The notes beneath the pieces are model-generated. The model saw nothing but the letters and a program-made list of their open reading frames with translations, did not search any database and had not been told where the DNA came from. A program made the position numbers and the translations under genes. From Porphyra umbilicalis (Eukaryota > Rhodophyta > Bangiophyceae > Bangiales > Bangiaceae): a DNA stretch of 64,000 bases. The stretch's first letter is position 1, and the number at the start of each line of letters is the position of its first letter. The DNA lies in the NCBI GenBank assembly GCA_002049455.2, contig KV919072.1, forward strand, positions 1 through 64,000, written 5' to 3'. Positions 1 through 11,385 of the stretch are shown here, one piece after another.

Positions 1-2
1 GT

Positions 3-386
3 CACACGACCCGCACGCAGCCGTCAAATCGGGGAAAGCGCAAGCGTGAAGCTGACATTGGCGAAATGGAGCGGTTCGCCGCGAACGCGGAGAAGATGGC
101 TACCGCCGTCTGCAAGGACGCAGACAGCAGGGAGCTCGCCAACCTTTCTGAGACGCTGAAAAATCTCCGTGCGGCCGGCGCCGACCCTCGTTTTATCGCG
201 GCTGTCGAAAAGAAGCTCGAGCGACTCCTTCTGCCGTTGGCGGAGGATGCAATCTCCCCTAGTCGTGAGGGTGCCTCTGGCCGTGCGGTCGGCGGTGCGT
301 CTTCGCCTACGGGGTCACCACCAGCCGCATCAACAACTCGTGGGTCGATTGACTTGGGCGGGTCTGAATCGGAGAGCTGTCTGTGA
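3..386 (+). CDS. Harbinger second protein (Myb/SANT-like), C-terminal part
   Basis: This is an open frame with no upstream stop, entering from the left window edge and ending in TGA at 384-386. The visible part starts with a basic patch (GKRKREADIGEM), which fits a nuclear localisation signal. A charged helical stretch follows, then ADPRFIAAVEKKLERLL and a low-complexity Ser/Gly/Ala tail. Harbinger elements normally encode a Myb/SANT-like DNA-binding partner that carries the transposase into the nucleus, and their C-termini look like this. The Myb domain itself would lie outside the window, so the assignment rests on the neighbouring transposase and the basic/helical tail. The first internal Met is at 66, but the open frame upstream with NLS-like residues argues against a start there. 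Confidence 0.5.
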   Translation, partial: HTTRTQPSNRGKRKREADIGEMERFAANAEKMATAVCKDADSRELANLSETLKNLRAAGADPRFIAAVEKKLERLLLPLAEDAISPSREGASGRAVGGASSPTGSPPAASTTRGSIDLGGSESESCL

Positions 387-614
387 GTGGCATGTTTTTG
401 TTGCATCTTCTGGCTTGGTATTGCTGGCGTTGTGCGGGCAAAAATGGTGGCTTTACGACTTGCAATACTCTCGATACATGATTGACAGGCTCCACGATGA
501 CAAGTCTGGGGAAATGGGGGCGGGGGGGGTGACGTATGCTGAACGCTCATGGTGCTCAGATAAAAAAGGAGGCGGGAATGGAGCACAGTGCAACTCTTTA
601 TGACGATGCCACAC

Positions 615-1874
615 TCAAAACATTGGAGCCACACCCGGCCGCAGCACCCCCAGACTCTCCACTCGAGCCGTCATGCTCACCCGAATAAGGGAGCGCTCCC
701 GATCACGACGCCGCCCGCGCTGATCAGCGCTCACGGAGTCGTTCGGTGCCAGAGACACAACCCCTCCAAAGCGATCGGTACCGTACGGTGAAGTAGAGCA
801 ATCCCTCGCACTCTCGTGTCCTCGGCAAAAATTATGCAGACGAAAACAGGCGCGAACCAGGCTCGGCCGCTTGGGAAAAGGAACACGGAGGGGCCGCCAA
901 AACACACCCCAGCGCCAAGACAACATCCCAAAAGCCTGCTCAATGTGAATACGACAGGAAGATAGGTGAAAGTTGTAGCTATCTTTCCAACGGTCACCGC
1001 GACCACACCCCGGCCACGGGACTGCCAACACCTCACTTGCAGCATAAGCCTCGTCTGCCACGATGCAGTGCCCATCCTCCGCCATGGCACGTGTCAGGAC
1101 GTTGGTCGGATCCAGAAGCGCGCGACCGAGCTCAGTGCAAGCAAAGGCCGAGGAGTCATGGCTGGAGCCTGGGCTCAAACAGCTCATCCAGCAGAAACGA
1201 TAGTCGGAATCACATATTGCTTGTGTGTTCAAAGCATAAAAGCCTTTGCGACTATAGTAGTCCGCAACGCGCTGAACATCCGAGGCAAGCGGCTGCTCTT
1301 GCTCTATCGCCGCACCATCCAGAGCGCCAACAACATTACCAAACGGTGAGTTCCGCCGGGATTGAAATCCCCCGGCGTAGTCCAGCCGCCTCTGGCGATT
1401 GCCCAGCCCAAAATCAAACCCAAGCGAGGGGGTAGTATTCACAGCGTCAACAACCTCCCAGAGCGCCCGGTACATGGTCGAAGGATGAACCCCAAAGGCG
1501 GCGCAAACGTCCAAATAGCTCCCTCCTCCCAGGTACCGCAAGGCAATAGCCGTGCGGCACGCGGGGGACAGTCCACGGCGAGGCAGCCTCGGGCGCAAGC
1601 TGTCCACCAGGTCCACGAATGCATCAACAGGCATCCGCATGGCTCGACAAAAGTGCTCACGACAGCGAGTCTGGATGTCGTCCACGGTCAGGGGGATGGT
1701 GCAAAAGTGCGGTGGTACCGGGTCGGTGGTGGCGGAGTGGAATCTTGATGGCAGGGGAGAGGAGGGGACCGGACGGGAAAAAACACCCCGTTGGTAATGC
1801 ATCGCGGCGGCGGCGTTGGTAGCAAACGCCGCCGTCACTGTTTGCCACGCGGGTGGCAACATGGTGCCGCGCAA
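615..1874 (-). CDS. PIF/Harbinger transposase (DDE_Tnp_4, HARBI1-like)
   Basis: A 419-residue protein matching the Harbinger transposase family, which cuts and pastes DNA flanked by 3-bp target duplications. A helix-turn-helix-like segment (TAIALRYLGGGSYLDVCAAF, then PSTMYRALWEVVDAV) covers about residues 108-145. The DDE triad is visible: D186 in VGALDGAAIE, D274 in IVADEAYAASEV and E312 in RIHIEQAFGMLSWRW. HDSSAFACTELG (about 239-250) is also typical of the family. The length is normal, and no internal stop or frameshift is seen, so the gene may be intact. The first Met at 1874 is used; M5 is equally possible. It is convergent with the Myb-like partner that ends at 386. Confidence 0.9.
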   Translation of the reverse strand: MRGTMLPPAWQTVTAAFATNAAAAMHYQRGVFSRPVPSSPLPSRFHSATTDPVPPHFCTIPLTVDDIQTRCREHFCRAMRMPVDAFVDLVDSLRPRLPRRGLSPACRTAIALRYLGGGSYLDVCAAFGVHPSTMYRALWEVVDAVNTTPSLGFDFGLGNRQRRLDYAGGFQSRRNSPFGNVVGALDGAAIEQEQPLASDVQRVADYYSRKGFYALNTQAICDSDYRFCWMSCLSPGSSHDSSAFACTELGRALLDPTNVLTRAMAEDGHCIVADEAYAASEVLAVPWPGCGRGDRWKDSYNFHLSSCRIHIEQAFGMLSWRWGVFWRPLRVPFPKRPSLVRACFRLHNFCRGHESARDCSTSPYGTDRFGGVVSLAPNDSVSADQRGRRRDRERSLIRVSMTARVESLGVLRPGVAPMF

Positions 1875-2223
1875 ATGGGTGGACGACCTGAAGGATGTGG
1901 AAGGGACCAGGGTATGTGGCCACGTCTCTCACAGCCAGTGCCCATGTGCTGCCAGTGCCCATGTGCTGTCGGCGACGAGGGCACATCATAACATACTTGG
2001 TGTTCCAAATTGAAAAATTACTTTCCGCAGCTGCAACGCTGCGCTTAGTTCGTTCGCAGATTGGTGCATGCATGGACGCAGCTGCACAGCTTCTGCGAAC
2101 GGGCCTCAGGCCCAGTCTACACGGCGAGCGACGTGAACGTGATTCGGCGCCAATATGAACATAAGTCCGCCAAATAACACGTGATGTGGCGCCGTCTTTC
2201 TTCACGGCACGCACGAACACACT

Positions 2224-2901
2224 AGAGAGCGTCGGCAAGTCAAATGTGGGTCGGTGGCGTGGGTCGGGGACACGTTTCATGCCACGTTACAGCTGGTACC
2301 CACATTTGGAACCCATTTGTGGCTATCTGGGTCATCCGACCCACGCCAAATACCGGTCGGTGAAGACCACGTGGCCACACACGTGGCGCTGGTTGTGCCA
2401 CCACCGCTCGTCTCAGCCCGGGCTTGGCGCCCACCACGGGCGCTTGTGTCTCCAGTTTCGGGTGTATCGAGAAGGCGCATCATCTTGCACTGTACAAGCT
2501 GCCTTTGTCAACCGGCACCATACCCCCCCCGATGCCGTCACCCCCCCCCCCCCCCACGCCCTTAACTGCCGGCGCCCCTCCATCCAAAAACTCGGACTAT
2601 GCCCACTGTATCCCATCTCCATCGACCGCCGCCCTGTCATATGGTCGGCCGGGGCGTCTCCCCAAGGGGAAAGAGGTGATGGTGCTTGGGGTGGAGGTGT
2701 GGAGGTCAATTGGAAGGTGTTGCTCGCACAGAGGTCGCTGCTGTGCCGTTGCGGTAGATGTGGAGAGCTCAAATCGTGTCGACCGTTATTTGAACACTTG
2801 CCGACGCTAAATGTGGGTAAGATGTGGGTACATCCGACGTGGGTCGGCGACCCACATTCTACCCACATTTGATACCCACGCCCGACTTGCCGACGCTCTC
2901 T
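2224..2901. mobile_element. Nested TIR element of 678 bp with AAATGTGGGT subterminal repeats
   Basis: An 18-bp perfect inverted repeat AGAGAGCGTCGGCAAGTC is at 2224-2241, with its complement at 2884-2901. The flanks are ACT on both sides (2221-2223 and 2902-2904). A TA duplication with a 17-bp repeat is an equally valid reading. Both ends carry multiple copies, in both orientations, of AAATGTGGGT or its truncated form ATGTGGGT (near 2242, 2296, 2810, 2821, 2850 and 2861), which look like transposase-binding subterminal repeats. The interior has a C run near 2541 and no supported gene. Confidence 0.75.
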
Positions 2902-3157
2902 ACTGTGCCAGAAGTTTATGGTCAGATCTGGCAGGGGGCGGGACGCGTGTCCCGCCGCCCCTGATGCCCCCTCTGGCTGACGCGTGTGACACCGACGCAG
3001 CGAGAGCTCATACGTGGCTGCACCAAGCAGGGGTCTCTCGAGAACTGACGGGTCTCCCATCTCTTGATCCGAGTGGTGCAGTCGTGAGGAGCCTTCTCGT
3101 CCAATCATTTCTGCGAAAGCCAAAAGACGCAAACGGCATACAGTATTGCTTTCCAAA

Positions 3158-3207
3158 CACGTTCACGTGCGCGAGATATAAAAAAAAATCTCGCGCACGT
3201 GAACGTG
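3158..3207. repeat. Perfect 20-bp inverted repeat with A-rich loop, containing CACGTG
   Basis: The arm CACGTTCACGTGCGCGAGAT (3158-3177) is followed by a 10-nt loop ATAAAAAAAA and the exact complement at 3188-3207. Each arm contains the E-box/G-box hexamer CACGTG. The structure lies inside the 2109-3387 TIR element, so it may be an element feature rather than a host regulatory site. Confidence 0.8.
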
Positions 3208-3509
3208 CTCGGCTTGAATGCGCCGAATGAGCCTGTTTCGGCTCATAAGTCCTTTGTGTGCGGGATCGCACGGTCGGCCGGATTGGGTCTAAAAGTATTA
3301 GCGTGATTGGGGTGTGATTGGAACGAAGCGCTCCCATTGGCTAGCACGTGTCTGAGCACGCCGTGCACGCGCCGTGTAGACTGGGCCTCAGGAATTCACC
3401 AGACAGTTCTTCTCAAGCAAGGACAGCTCCTCGAAACGCTTCGCCAGTGTCTCCACCACCCGCACACGCCGAGGAAAAACCAACTACCCGGCTCCACCGC
3501 GTGGCCGCG

Positions 3510-5153
3510 TCAGCCGCCCCTGTGGCAGCACCAGCAGAGCCCGGTCCAGGTTTTGCGCGCCCGCGGCCGCGACAGCGCCGCAATCGTGGCAGCCACGTCC
3601 ACGCGCGGCGGCTTGGCCTTGCTCGCCTCCTGCGCCGCCCACGCGAGCGTCGTGGCCGCCGCCCGCCACGAGGCGCGCGTACACCCGTCATAAAAGGCGT
3701 GGAGGTCCGCGTCGAGGCCGTCATAGACGGCGACAAAGTCGTCGAGCACCCCCGCCGCGGCCGCCTCGGACGCGCGCGCCACCCCATTCATGTATGCCGC
3801 GAGGGCGGAGCGGCCGCGCACGGCGCCCTCGTGGATCCAGCGGGCGTAGGTCGGGCGCGGCGGGTGCGCGGCCGCGGTTGCCGCGTTGCCGCCGCTGCTA
3901 CCGCGACCGCCGCGACCGCCGCGACCGCTGCGACCGCCGCCGCCGCTGCTGCTGCCGCCGCCGTCGCGGTGTCCCCCGTCCGCGACGCGCTCGGCAATAA
4001 GCCGCTCCACGGTTGCCGCACGATCGTCGGCCGCAGACGTTGCAGCCGCCGCCTTTTTCGCCGCCGCCTCGTGGCGTGCGCGCAGGTCCACGGCGATGCG
4101 GTCCATCCCAAATGGTCCACCGTCGAGCGGCACGCCGTCCGCCCCCCCGCCCGTTGGGGTGCGACACCAAAACGCTTCCCGGAGCACGTCGCGCAGCATG
4201 TCGGCCATATACCACCCATACTTGGTGCGGCGCTCCAACTGCCCATATTCAGCGCGCCACGCCCACGCGGCGGGGATGCCAAGCAGCGACCGCGCGGCGG
4301 AGCGGGAGAGCGCCACCCGGTTCACGTGCGGGCACAAATTGAGGCGCAGCTGCCCGTCGGGATGGCATTCGGCAATGTGGCGGATGGCGGACGGAAAGCA
4401 GAGGCTCTCCGACGCATGCTCACAGGCGAGGGTCAGGGCACGCAGGAGGCCACGGCCTTGTGTGACAGCGTCGGCGCGGGACAAGACGACGCCCGCCACG
4501 CGCACTTGGTGGGGGGTGTCGGCAGGCGCGGCGGCGGCGGCGCCGCCACCCGCGGCGGCCGTCGGCGCCGGCACGGTCGGGTGGCAGGCGCCCGGGTAGG
4601 GCCCCTGCCACGCATCCTCCGCGTCGTGGCCGAGAAACATGGTGATTGCACACAGCGCCACGTCGTCGGAGAGCAAGCGCCACAGATGTGCGCTGCTGGC
4701 CGCCAAACGCGCCCGATCGAGCAGCGTCAGGCGGGCGGCCACCACCTCCACTATTTCGGGCGGCAATTCAAGCAAGCCCGAGGAGGGGGGCGCCGCGCCG
4801 GAGGGCTGGCCGGTTGTCGCACCGGCGGCCGCCGCATCGACTGGCTGCGACGAACCCGCCGGCTGGGGGGCGGCAGCCGCGCCCGATGGCGGCGACGACG
4901 ACGATGAGGAGTCCACCGGCGTGGCCGGCGGTGCGACGGCCGCGGCTGCCGCCGTCGCGACCGCCGCGACGCGTCGGCTTTTGCGTGCCGGGCGCGCGTC
5001 GGCGCTGACAATGCCGGCCGCGGGGCTACCGGCCCCGTCGTTGTCGCCGTTGCCAGGACCCCCCGCCACGGGCTCCGCACCACGGCGGCGCTTGCCGCTG
5101 CCCGTCCTCCCACCGGCGGGGGCCCGCCCGCCCGCACGCGTGGCGCGGCGCAT
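3510..5153 (-). CDS. F-box-like protein
   Basis: A 547-residue protein. Residues 1-125 are disordered, with a basic KRRR patch near 21-24, RKSRR near 57-61 and Ser/Pro/Ala-rich stretches. An F-box-like segment follows at about 126-165 (LLELPPEIVEVVAARLTLLD, then RARLAASSAHLWRLLSDD). F-box domains bind SKP1 and place a protein in an SCF ubiquitin ligase as the substrate receptor. The remainder (about 165-547) shows no known repeat type. It has a Cys/His-containing segment around 238-275, a Gly/Arg/Ser-rich linker around 400-425 and a helical C-terminal part. The start at 5153 is the first Met after upstream stops. No frame break is seen. I am fairly sure that it is coding and moderately sure of the F-box. 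Confidence 0.6.
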   Translation of the reverse strand: MRRATRAGGRAPAGGRTGSGKRRRGAEPVAGGPGNGDNDGAGSPAAGIVSADARPARKSRRVAAVATAAAAAVAPPATPVDSSSSSSPPSGAAAAPQPAGSSQPVDAAAAGATTGQPSGAAPPSSGLLELPPEIVEVVAARLTLLDRARLAASSAHLWRLLSDDVALCAITMFLGHDAEDAWQGPYPGACHPTVPAPTAAAGGGAAAAAPADTPHQVRVAGVVLSRADAVTQGRGLLRALTLACEHASESLCFPSAIRHIAECHPDGQLRLNLCPHVNRVALSRSAARSLLGIPAAWAWRAEYGQLERRTKYGWYMADMLRDVLREAFWCRTPTGGGADGVPLDGGPFGMDRIAVDLRARHEAAAKKAAAATSAADDRAATVERLIAERVADGGHRDGGGSSSGGGGRSGRGGRGGRGSSGGNAATAAAHPPRPTYARWIHEGAVRGRSALAAYMNGVARASEAAAAGVLDDFVAVYDGLDADLHAFYDGCTRASWRAAATTLAWAAQEASKAKPPRVDVAATIAALSRPRARKTWTGLCWCCHRGG

Positions 5154-7699
5154 GGTGCGGCCGCGTGGGCGGGACAGGGGAGAAACCGACGCGGGTGACC
5201 GCTGGCCGCAACCGCCCGCGGAGTGGAGGCGGGAGGTGTGAACGATATGAACCTTGGGTCATGGCACCGCCGCACCCGTCGGCTCGCGCTGCGTGCTGCG
5301 TGTGCGTTGGTCCTGTCGGCGTGCCCTCGACGTGCCCCTCCGCGGCGGCCACCGCGGGTCAAGTAAAGCGGGCAACCTCCCCCCTCACCCCCCTCGCCGC
5401 GCCGCGCGGCGCCTCCTCCCAGCAACTACGGCATCGCGCGGCGGGGCGACTCTGGCGGCCGAGACCGCCGCTCGCGCCGTGGCATGGCCGCGTGAGCAAC
5501 GACACGCGCGGCGCGGCGCGGCGGTGCGGCCGTGCCACCGAGAGGCGCGTGCATCCCGGGCAGCCGTCGCGCCGGTGCCGGGGCGACGCCAACGTACAGT
5601 ACACGGAAAGACGAGCGTCGGCTGCTGGTGTGCGTGCCGCCGCGGCCGCACGGACGTTGCGTGCACCCCAGCACGGCCCCCCGGTCGGCCGCTGCCGTGT
5701 GCCCGTGCACATGGCCCGTGGGACCTGCGCCGGTCGTCCCCCCCGCGGGGGGGGGACGACGCAGTTTCAGCGCTCCCGACGGCCGGCAGCTGCTGCGGTG
5801 GCGGCCGCCGCCGGCGCACGGCGGCCGCGGCGCGCCGCGGCCGCAGAGACCATCGTGCGTCCGAAAACGGCCACCACGTAGACAGCGCAAGCGCGGCCAT
5901 TGGTTCGATGGACTGGCGGATCCACTGTCTTTGCCAGGAGGACGGGGGCCCTGTGAACCGCCAGATTGGGCCACGTCCACCATCGAGCCCCGAGACGGCT
6001 GAAGGACGCTCGTGTGCTGGCGGGCTGGCCACGGTGGAGGGTCCCCAGGGAGGGGTCAGGGCATGCCACAAGAGAAAACTTGGAGCGTACAGCCAGCGAT
6101 GGATGACCGCGTCTATTGATGGGCAGATAGTAGAGCGCTGCCCACGAATCGCAACTGCAGATGGGTCAGCAATCCGTACGGTACCGAAAAGAGCGCCTGA
6201 AGCGAACATGCGGGGATAAATACTTTGATCATTTTGAACAATACTGCACGTGGTTGGGCGTGTTTGGGAGTGTTTATGAATGTTCACGATCCTCGCGGAG
6301 GCCATGAAGGGTCGTGCTCGCCGCCGTGGCCGAGCTCCCAACACCCCGTGCCGATCGCGAGCTCAGGTGGGCCTGCCTCGCCCCAGTGAGGGCACCTCCA
6401 CGGTAAAGACCGTGCGCGTACGCTGCGTCAGTCACATCGACGCCAGAGGGCGTAGGCAGGGTCAAGGACGGCCGGCGGCGCCTACAATTTCTGCAGACCC
6501 AACGCTCGCCACGCCGCCTGGCATCGCAGCGTGGCAATGATGCACAGACGAGTGTCGGTCGCCTTCCAGTGCGTTCGTCCCGCCTAGTGCGTCCATCGAG
6601 CATTGCCTCGGCGGCGGCAGTCGAGGCGTAGGCGACTACGGCCACCCCTCGGCCGTGTGACAAGCCTCTCCTCGCTTCTGCCGCCAGAGCCACCGACGCG
6701 GGCTTTGAAGCGTGGGGGGTCACCGCCTTTTCCGCCTCTTACTCCAATCGCACCCCAACTACGCGACCCGCGGCGGCCGAAAGCGCAGTCCCCCGCCCGT
6801 GGCATCCTCGTCGCCGCGAGGCGCGCGTCCGACGCCACCGCCCGTCGTGGCACCACTGCCGCCGTCGCCTTCAAGAAGCGCGCAGGGGACGGGTGATGGC
6901 GCATGTGCCTCGGACGCGGCGCCTGGCGACTGTGGCAGCGATGATGGTCGACTAGCCACCACTCTGTAACCGGCACCCGTCTTGCCGAGAGACATTGGCA
7001 GAGGCGTGTGGTTGGCCTAGCTGCCTGCTGCCTGCTACCTGTCGCCCGCTGCCCGCCGCCTGCTGCAGATGCCGTGCCGACAGAGACGACAGTGACTCGG
7101 TGGCGGCAGCGCCGCCGCACCACCGCTTAGACCGAGCGCCGCCTGCGGGCGGCAACGAGCAGTGGCGAGGCGCACGAGGATGCTCGGGGCAGTCGTATGG
7201 TGGCCCTGCGGCTTTTGTATGGCGTGGTCTGGAAGAGCTCAAGCTCAAGGGTGTTGCTGAGTACTTGGGGCTCGCCGGTCACGTACAGCAGACGACCCAC
7301 TCTGTGCCCAAGGCGAGAAGTGCTATTCTGCTCTCTGCCTTCAAATCTCTCTTGAATGGCCTTACTGTACACTGAATTGTGGTGCTTTTGTATAAACGCA
7401 GACTTGGTGACATGAAGTCATCCGACGTGTTAATAGACTTGCCAAGACGGCGGCCGGTCTGGTTGTGTCGTCGCTCTTGCCCCTCGTCAGCTACTGCACC
7501 TCGACGACGGCGAGTTCGGTGAGCGGCCGAGGCGCTGTGTTGGTCCCACAGTTTCTTGTGTCTTACGCTCGCCTTCCCGGTTGACTCGGAACTCCCGTCT
7601 CGCTCGCTCCTTGCTTCGCCTCCCCCCCCCCTTTAGTCCCCACTTCATTGACTGGTGTTTCTCTGCCTCCCTCCGTTGCTCCGTCGACTCCCCGCCGCC
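5154..7699. other. Intergenic region upstream of the Pol III subunit gene
   Basis: About 2.5 kb without a supported gene. The first third (5154-5880) is very GC-rich and has long open frames in several phases with no recognisable domain. From about 5900 to 7500 the composition is more balanced. The last 200 bp form a pyrimidine-rich leader into the ATG at 7700. I see no TIR pair or tRNA. Confidence 0.5.
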
Positions 7700-10600
7700 A
7701 TGGACGTCCCCATGGACGAGAGTGATGACACCCCCCCCCGGCAGTGGCGGCCGCCGCCGCCGGGCGCACGCCCGCGTCGCTCCGCCGCCAAGCCGCCACC
7801 GCCGCCGCGGTGGAGCGCGCGCGCCTCGCGGCCCCCATCGGCACCGTTGCGGACAAGTACCGCCTCCTCCCCGCCTTTCTGCAGGTGCGCGGCCTCGTGC
7901 GGCAGCACATCGACTCGTTCAACTACCTGCTCGCCACCGAAATCCAGTCGATTGCCGCTGCCAACGCGACCATCACGACCGACGCGGAGCCGGCGTGGTA
8001 CTTTCGCTTCCTCAACGTGCGCGTCGGCTTCCCCGCCGTGGAGGAGGACATGGTGCGCTCGACGGTGACGCCGCAGCAGTGCCGCCTGCGCGACATGACG
8101 TACGCGGCGCCCATCCTGGCCGACGTGCAGTACGTGCGCGGGCGGGAGGTGGTGCTCCGCCGCGATTGGGCCATTGGCCGCATGCCCATCATGCTCCGGT
8201 CGGAGCATTGCTACCTGTCGGGTAAGACGGACGCGGAGCTGGCGGGCCTTGGCGAGTGCCCGCTCGACCCGGGTGGCTACTTTGTCGTTCGCGGCACGGA
8301 GAAGGTCATTCTCATCCAGGAGCAGCTCTCCAAAAACCGCATCATCGTCGAGTTTGACGCCAAGGGCTGCCTCTGTGCGTCCGTGCAGTCGTCGACGCAC
8401 GAGCGCAAGTCGCGCACGACCATTGTCGTCAAGGCCGGCCGCATGTACCTGCGCCACAACACCCTCTCGGAGGACGTGCCGGTGATTGTCGCCCTCCGTG
8501 CGATGGGCGTCGAGACGGACCAGGAGGTCGTGCAGCTGGTCGGTTCGGGCGACATGTACATGGACGGCGTCGAGCCGTCGTTGCAAGAGTGCGCATCACT
8601 CAACATCTACACCTCATCGCAGGCTTTGGACTTTCTCGGCCAAAAGGTGCGGTCGGTGCGGCCCGCGGGGGGGCTCCAACGCTTCGGCGGCGGCGGCGGC
8701 GGCGGCAGCGGTGGCGGCGGCGCGACGACTGGCGTCGGCATGGTCGCCGACGGTGTCCCGTCCATGAATCCCGCGGCCGTGTCCAAGCGCAAGGAGCACG
8801 CGCGGGACTTGCTCGCCGGCGTCGTCCTCGCTCACGTCCCCGTGCGGCGGTACAACTTTCGGGACAAGTGCATCTACATGGCGCAGATGATGCGGCGGAT
8901 CCTGGCCGCCGCCGAAGACCCGACGATGATTGACGACAAGGACTATTATGGCAACAAGCGGTTGGAGTTGGCGGGGCAGCTGCTGTCGCTGCTTTTTGAG
9001 GACCTCTTTAAAAAGCTGTGCTCGGACATTAAGCGGCAAGCCGAGTTGCACTTTTCCAAGCAGAAGAAGAGCGACTTTTCCATGCCCTCCCGGCGGGGAA
9101 GCGGCGCGGGCGCGGGGCTCATGTCGGGCTACGACGCGCTGCAAAACGTGCGCGGGGACACGATCACGCAGGGGTTGGAGTTTGCCATTAGCACTGGCAA
9201 CTGGCATGTCAAGCGGTTCAAGATGGAGCGCGCGGGCGTCACCGAGGTGCTCTCCCGCCTCTCCTTCATCGCCGCCCTCGGCATGATGACGCGCATCACG
9301 TCGCAGTTTGAAAAGACGCGCAAGGTATCGGGGCCCCGCGCCCTCCAACCGTCCCAGTGGGGCATGCTCTGCCCGTCCGACACCCCGGAGGGGGAGTCGT
9401 GTGGTCTCGTCAAGAACTTGGCACTGATGACGCACGTGACCACCGACGACGATTCAGCGCCGCTGGCGCGCCTGCTGTACGACCTCGGTACGGAGGATAC
9501 GGCGCAGCTGTCAGGGGCGGAGCTCAATGAGGGCAACGGCGCGCTCGTCTTCCTCAACGGCCTCATCCTGGGGGTGCATGCCAACCCGCCGGCGCTCGCC
9601 GCGGCGCTGCGCGCCCTCCGCCGGCGCGCGTTGATTGGCGAGTTTGTGTCGGTGTGGGTGCACCCGCCGCACCGAGCCATCTACATTGCCTGCGACGGCG
9701 GGCGGGTGTGCCGGCCGCTAATCATCGTGTCGGCGGCGGGCGTGCCGCTCGTCACCGATGACCACATGACGGGCATTGGGCGGGGCACGCTCGTCTGGCG
9801 CGACCTGATGCACGACGGCCTCATCGAGTACCTCGACGTCAATGAGGAGAACAACGCGCTCATTGCCACGACCGAGCCCGAGATTATGAACGGCACGACG
9901 CACTTGGAGATTGCGCCGCTGACCATCTTGGGCGTGTGCGCGGGGCTCATCCCGTACCCTCACCACAACCAGAGCCCGCGCAACACGTACCAGTGCGCAA
10001 TGGGCAAGCAGGCCATTGGGGCGATTGCGTACAACCAGCATTGCCGCGCCGACACGCTGCTCTACCTCCTCTCCTACCCACAGCGGCCCATGGTGCAGAC
10101 GCGGACGCTCGACTTGGTCGGGTTTAACCGCCTGCCCGGGGGCCAAAACGCGTCGCTGGCGGTCATGTCCTACTCGGGCTACGACATTGAGGACGCGGTC
10201 GTCCTCAACCGAGCGTCAGTCGACCGCGGCTTTGGGCGGTGCGTGGTGCTCCGCAAACACTCGTCGACGATGCGGCGGTACCCCAACCACACCACCGACC
10301 GGATTATGCCGCCGCCCGTGGAGCCCCCCCCGCCGCCAGGTACCGACCCGGACGCTGCCGCCGCGCGCGTCGCCGCCGCAGCCCGCAGCAACGCGCGCTA
10401 CTCGGCGCTGGACCAGGACGGCCTCGTGTCCCCCGGCGCGCGCCTCAAGTCGGGCTACTTTTACGCCAACAAGGAGGTGCCCGCCGACACGGCGGTCGTG
10501 CAGGGCGGCTCGGCGGGTCCCGGCAGGGCGCCCATTGCGTACCGCGCGGCGCCTCTCATCTTCAAGGGCCCCGCCGACGCGGTTGCGGAAAAGGTGCTGC

Positions 10601-11385
10601 TGACGTCCTCTGAGACGGAACACTTTGTCGTCAAGGTCATGGTGCGGGAGACGCGGCGCCCCGAGCTCGGCGACAAGTTCTCCTCCCGCCACGGCCAAAA
10701 GGGGGTGTGTGGGCTCATCGCGCCGCAGGAGGACCTCCCCTTCAACGACGCGGGCGTGTGCCCCGACTTGATTATGAACCCCCACGGCTTCCCATCGCGC
10801 ATGACCGTCGGCAAGATGATTGAGTTTATCGCCGGCAAGGCGGGCGTCCACGAAGGTCGCTTCCGGATGGGCACGGCCTTTGATGGGGACCGCATTGAGG
10901 ATTGCGCGGAAGCGCTCGTCGCCGCCGGCTACAGCTACTCTGGCAAGGACCTCTTCTACTCGGGGTCGACCGGGGAGCCGCTCCGCGCCTACGTGTTTGC
11001 GGGCCCGATTTTCTACCAAAAACTCAAGCACATGGTCAAGGACAAGATGCACGCGCGCGCCCGTGGGCCGCGCGCGCTCCTCACCCGCCAGCCGACGGAA
11101 GGGCGCTCCCGCGACGGCGGGCTGCGGCTTGGGGAGATGGAGCGGGATTGCCTCATTGGCTATGGCGCGTCCATGCTGCTCATGGAGCGGCTGATGCACT
11201 CCTCCGACGCGTTTACGGTCTACGCGTGTCAGGTGTGTGGGCTCCTCGGCTACAAGGGCTGGTGCCAGTACTGCCGGACGGGCGCGTCCGTGTCGGCACT
11301 GCAAATCCCGTACGCATGCAAGCTGCTTTTCCAGGAGCTCCAAGGGATGAACGTGGTGCCGCGGCTAAAGTTGGAAGACCCATAA
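7700..11385 (+). CDS. RPC2: DNA-directed RNA polymerase III second-largest subunit (RPC2/POLR3B)
   Basis: The beta-like catalytic subunit of RNA polymerase III, which makes tRNA, 5S rRNA and other small RNAs in the nucleus. Family hallmarks in order: [15 protein letters not shown] and [10 protein letters not shown] (Pol III-type lobe), [44 protein letters not shown] in the hybrid-binding core, and a C-terminal zinc site CQVC...WCQYC. The body is open from 7744 to 11385 (1213 codons), slightly long because of Gly-rich insertions such as that near 8688-8730. No ATG begins that frame. A strong start (gccgccATGGAC at 7700) lies in another frame, and the two meet at a run of nine C (7731-7739). 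One more C would join them as [14 protein letters not shown] followed by AVAAAAAG. The break is probably a homopolymer error. The gene is convergent with the glycosyltransferase at 11477-12829. Confidence 0.95.

Larger units (their letters stand above)
1..2105. mobile_element. PIF/Harbinger transposon, left part outside window
   Basis: This stretch carries the two convergent genes expected of a Harbinger element: a DDE transposase on the minus strand (615-1874) and the C-terminal end of a small basic protein on the plus strand (up to 386). The left end is outside the window. The right end is uncertain. It may be the GGGCC at 2101-2105, directly before the TCA that flanks the next element, which would make the two elements abut. 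Inverted 8-mers (GTTCGCAG and CTGCGAAC) and two GCAGCTGC copies lie between 2035 and 2100, as is common in subterminal regions. A 16-bp tandem duplication (CAGTGCCCATGTGCTG, twice) lies near 1934-1966. I infer one element from gene content; the boundaries are not proven. Confidence 0.6.
2109..3387. mobile_element. TIR element of 1279 bp with TCA target duplication
   Basis: An 18-bp perfect terminal inverted repeat GGCCCAGTCTACACGGCG lies at 2109-2126, with its complement at 3370-3387. Both ends are flanked by the direct triplet TCA (2106-2108 and 3388-3390). A 3-bp duplication and a GGCC-type terminus fit a non-autonomous PIF/Harbinger relative. No convincing gene lies inside. A second TIR element (2224-2901) is inserted within it, so about 600 bp is original sequence. 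It sits immediately right of the autonomous-type Harbinger genes. Confidence 0.75.
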
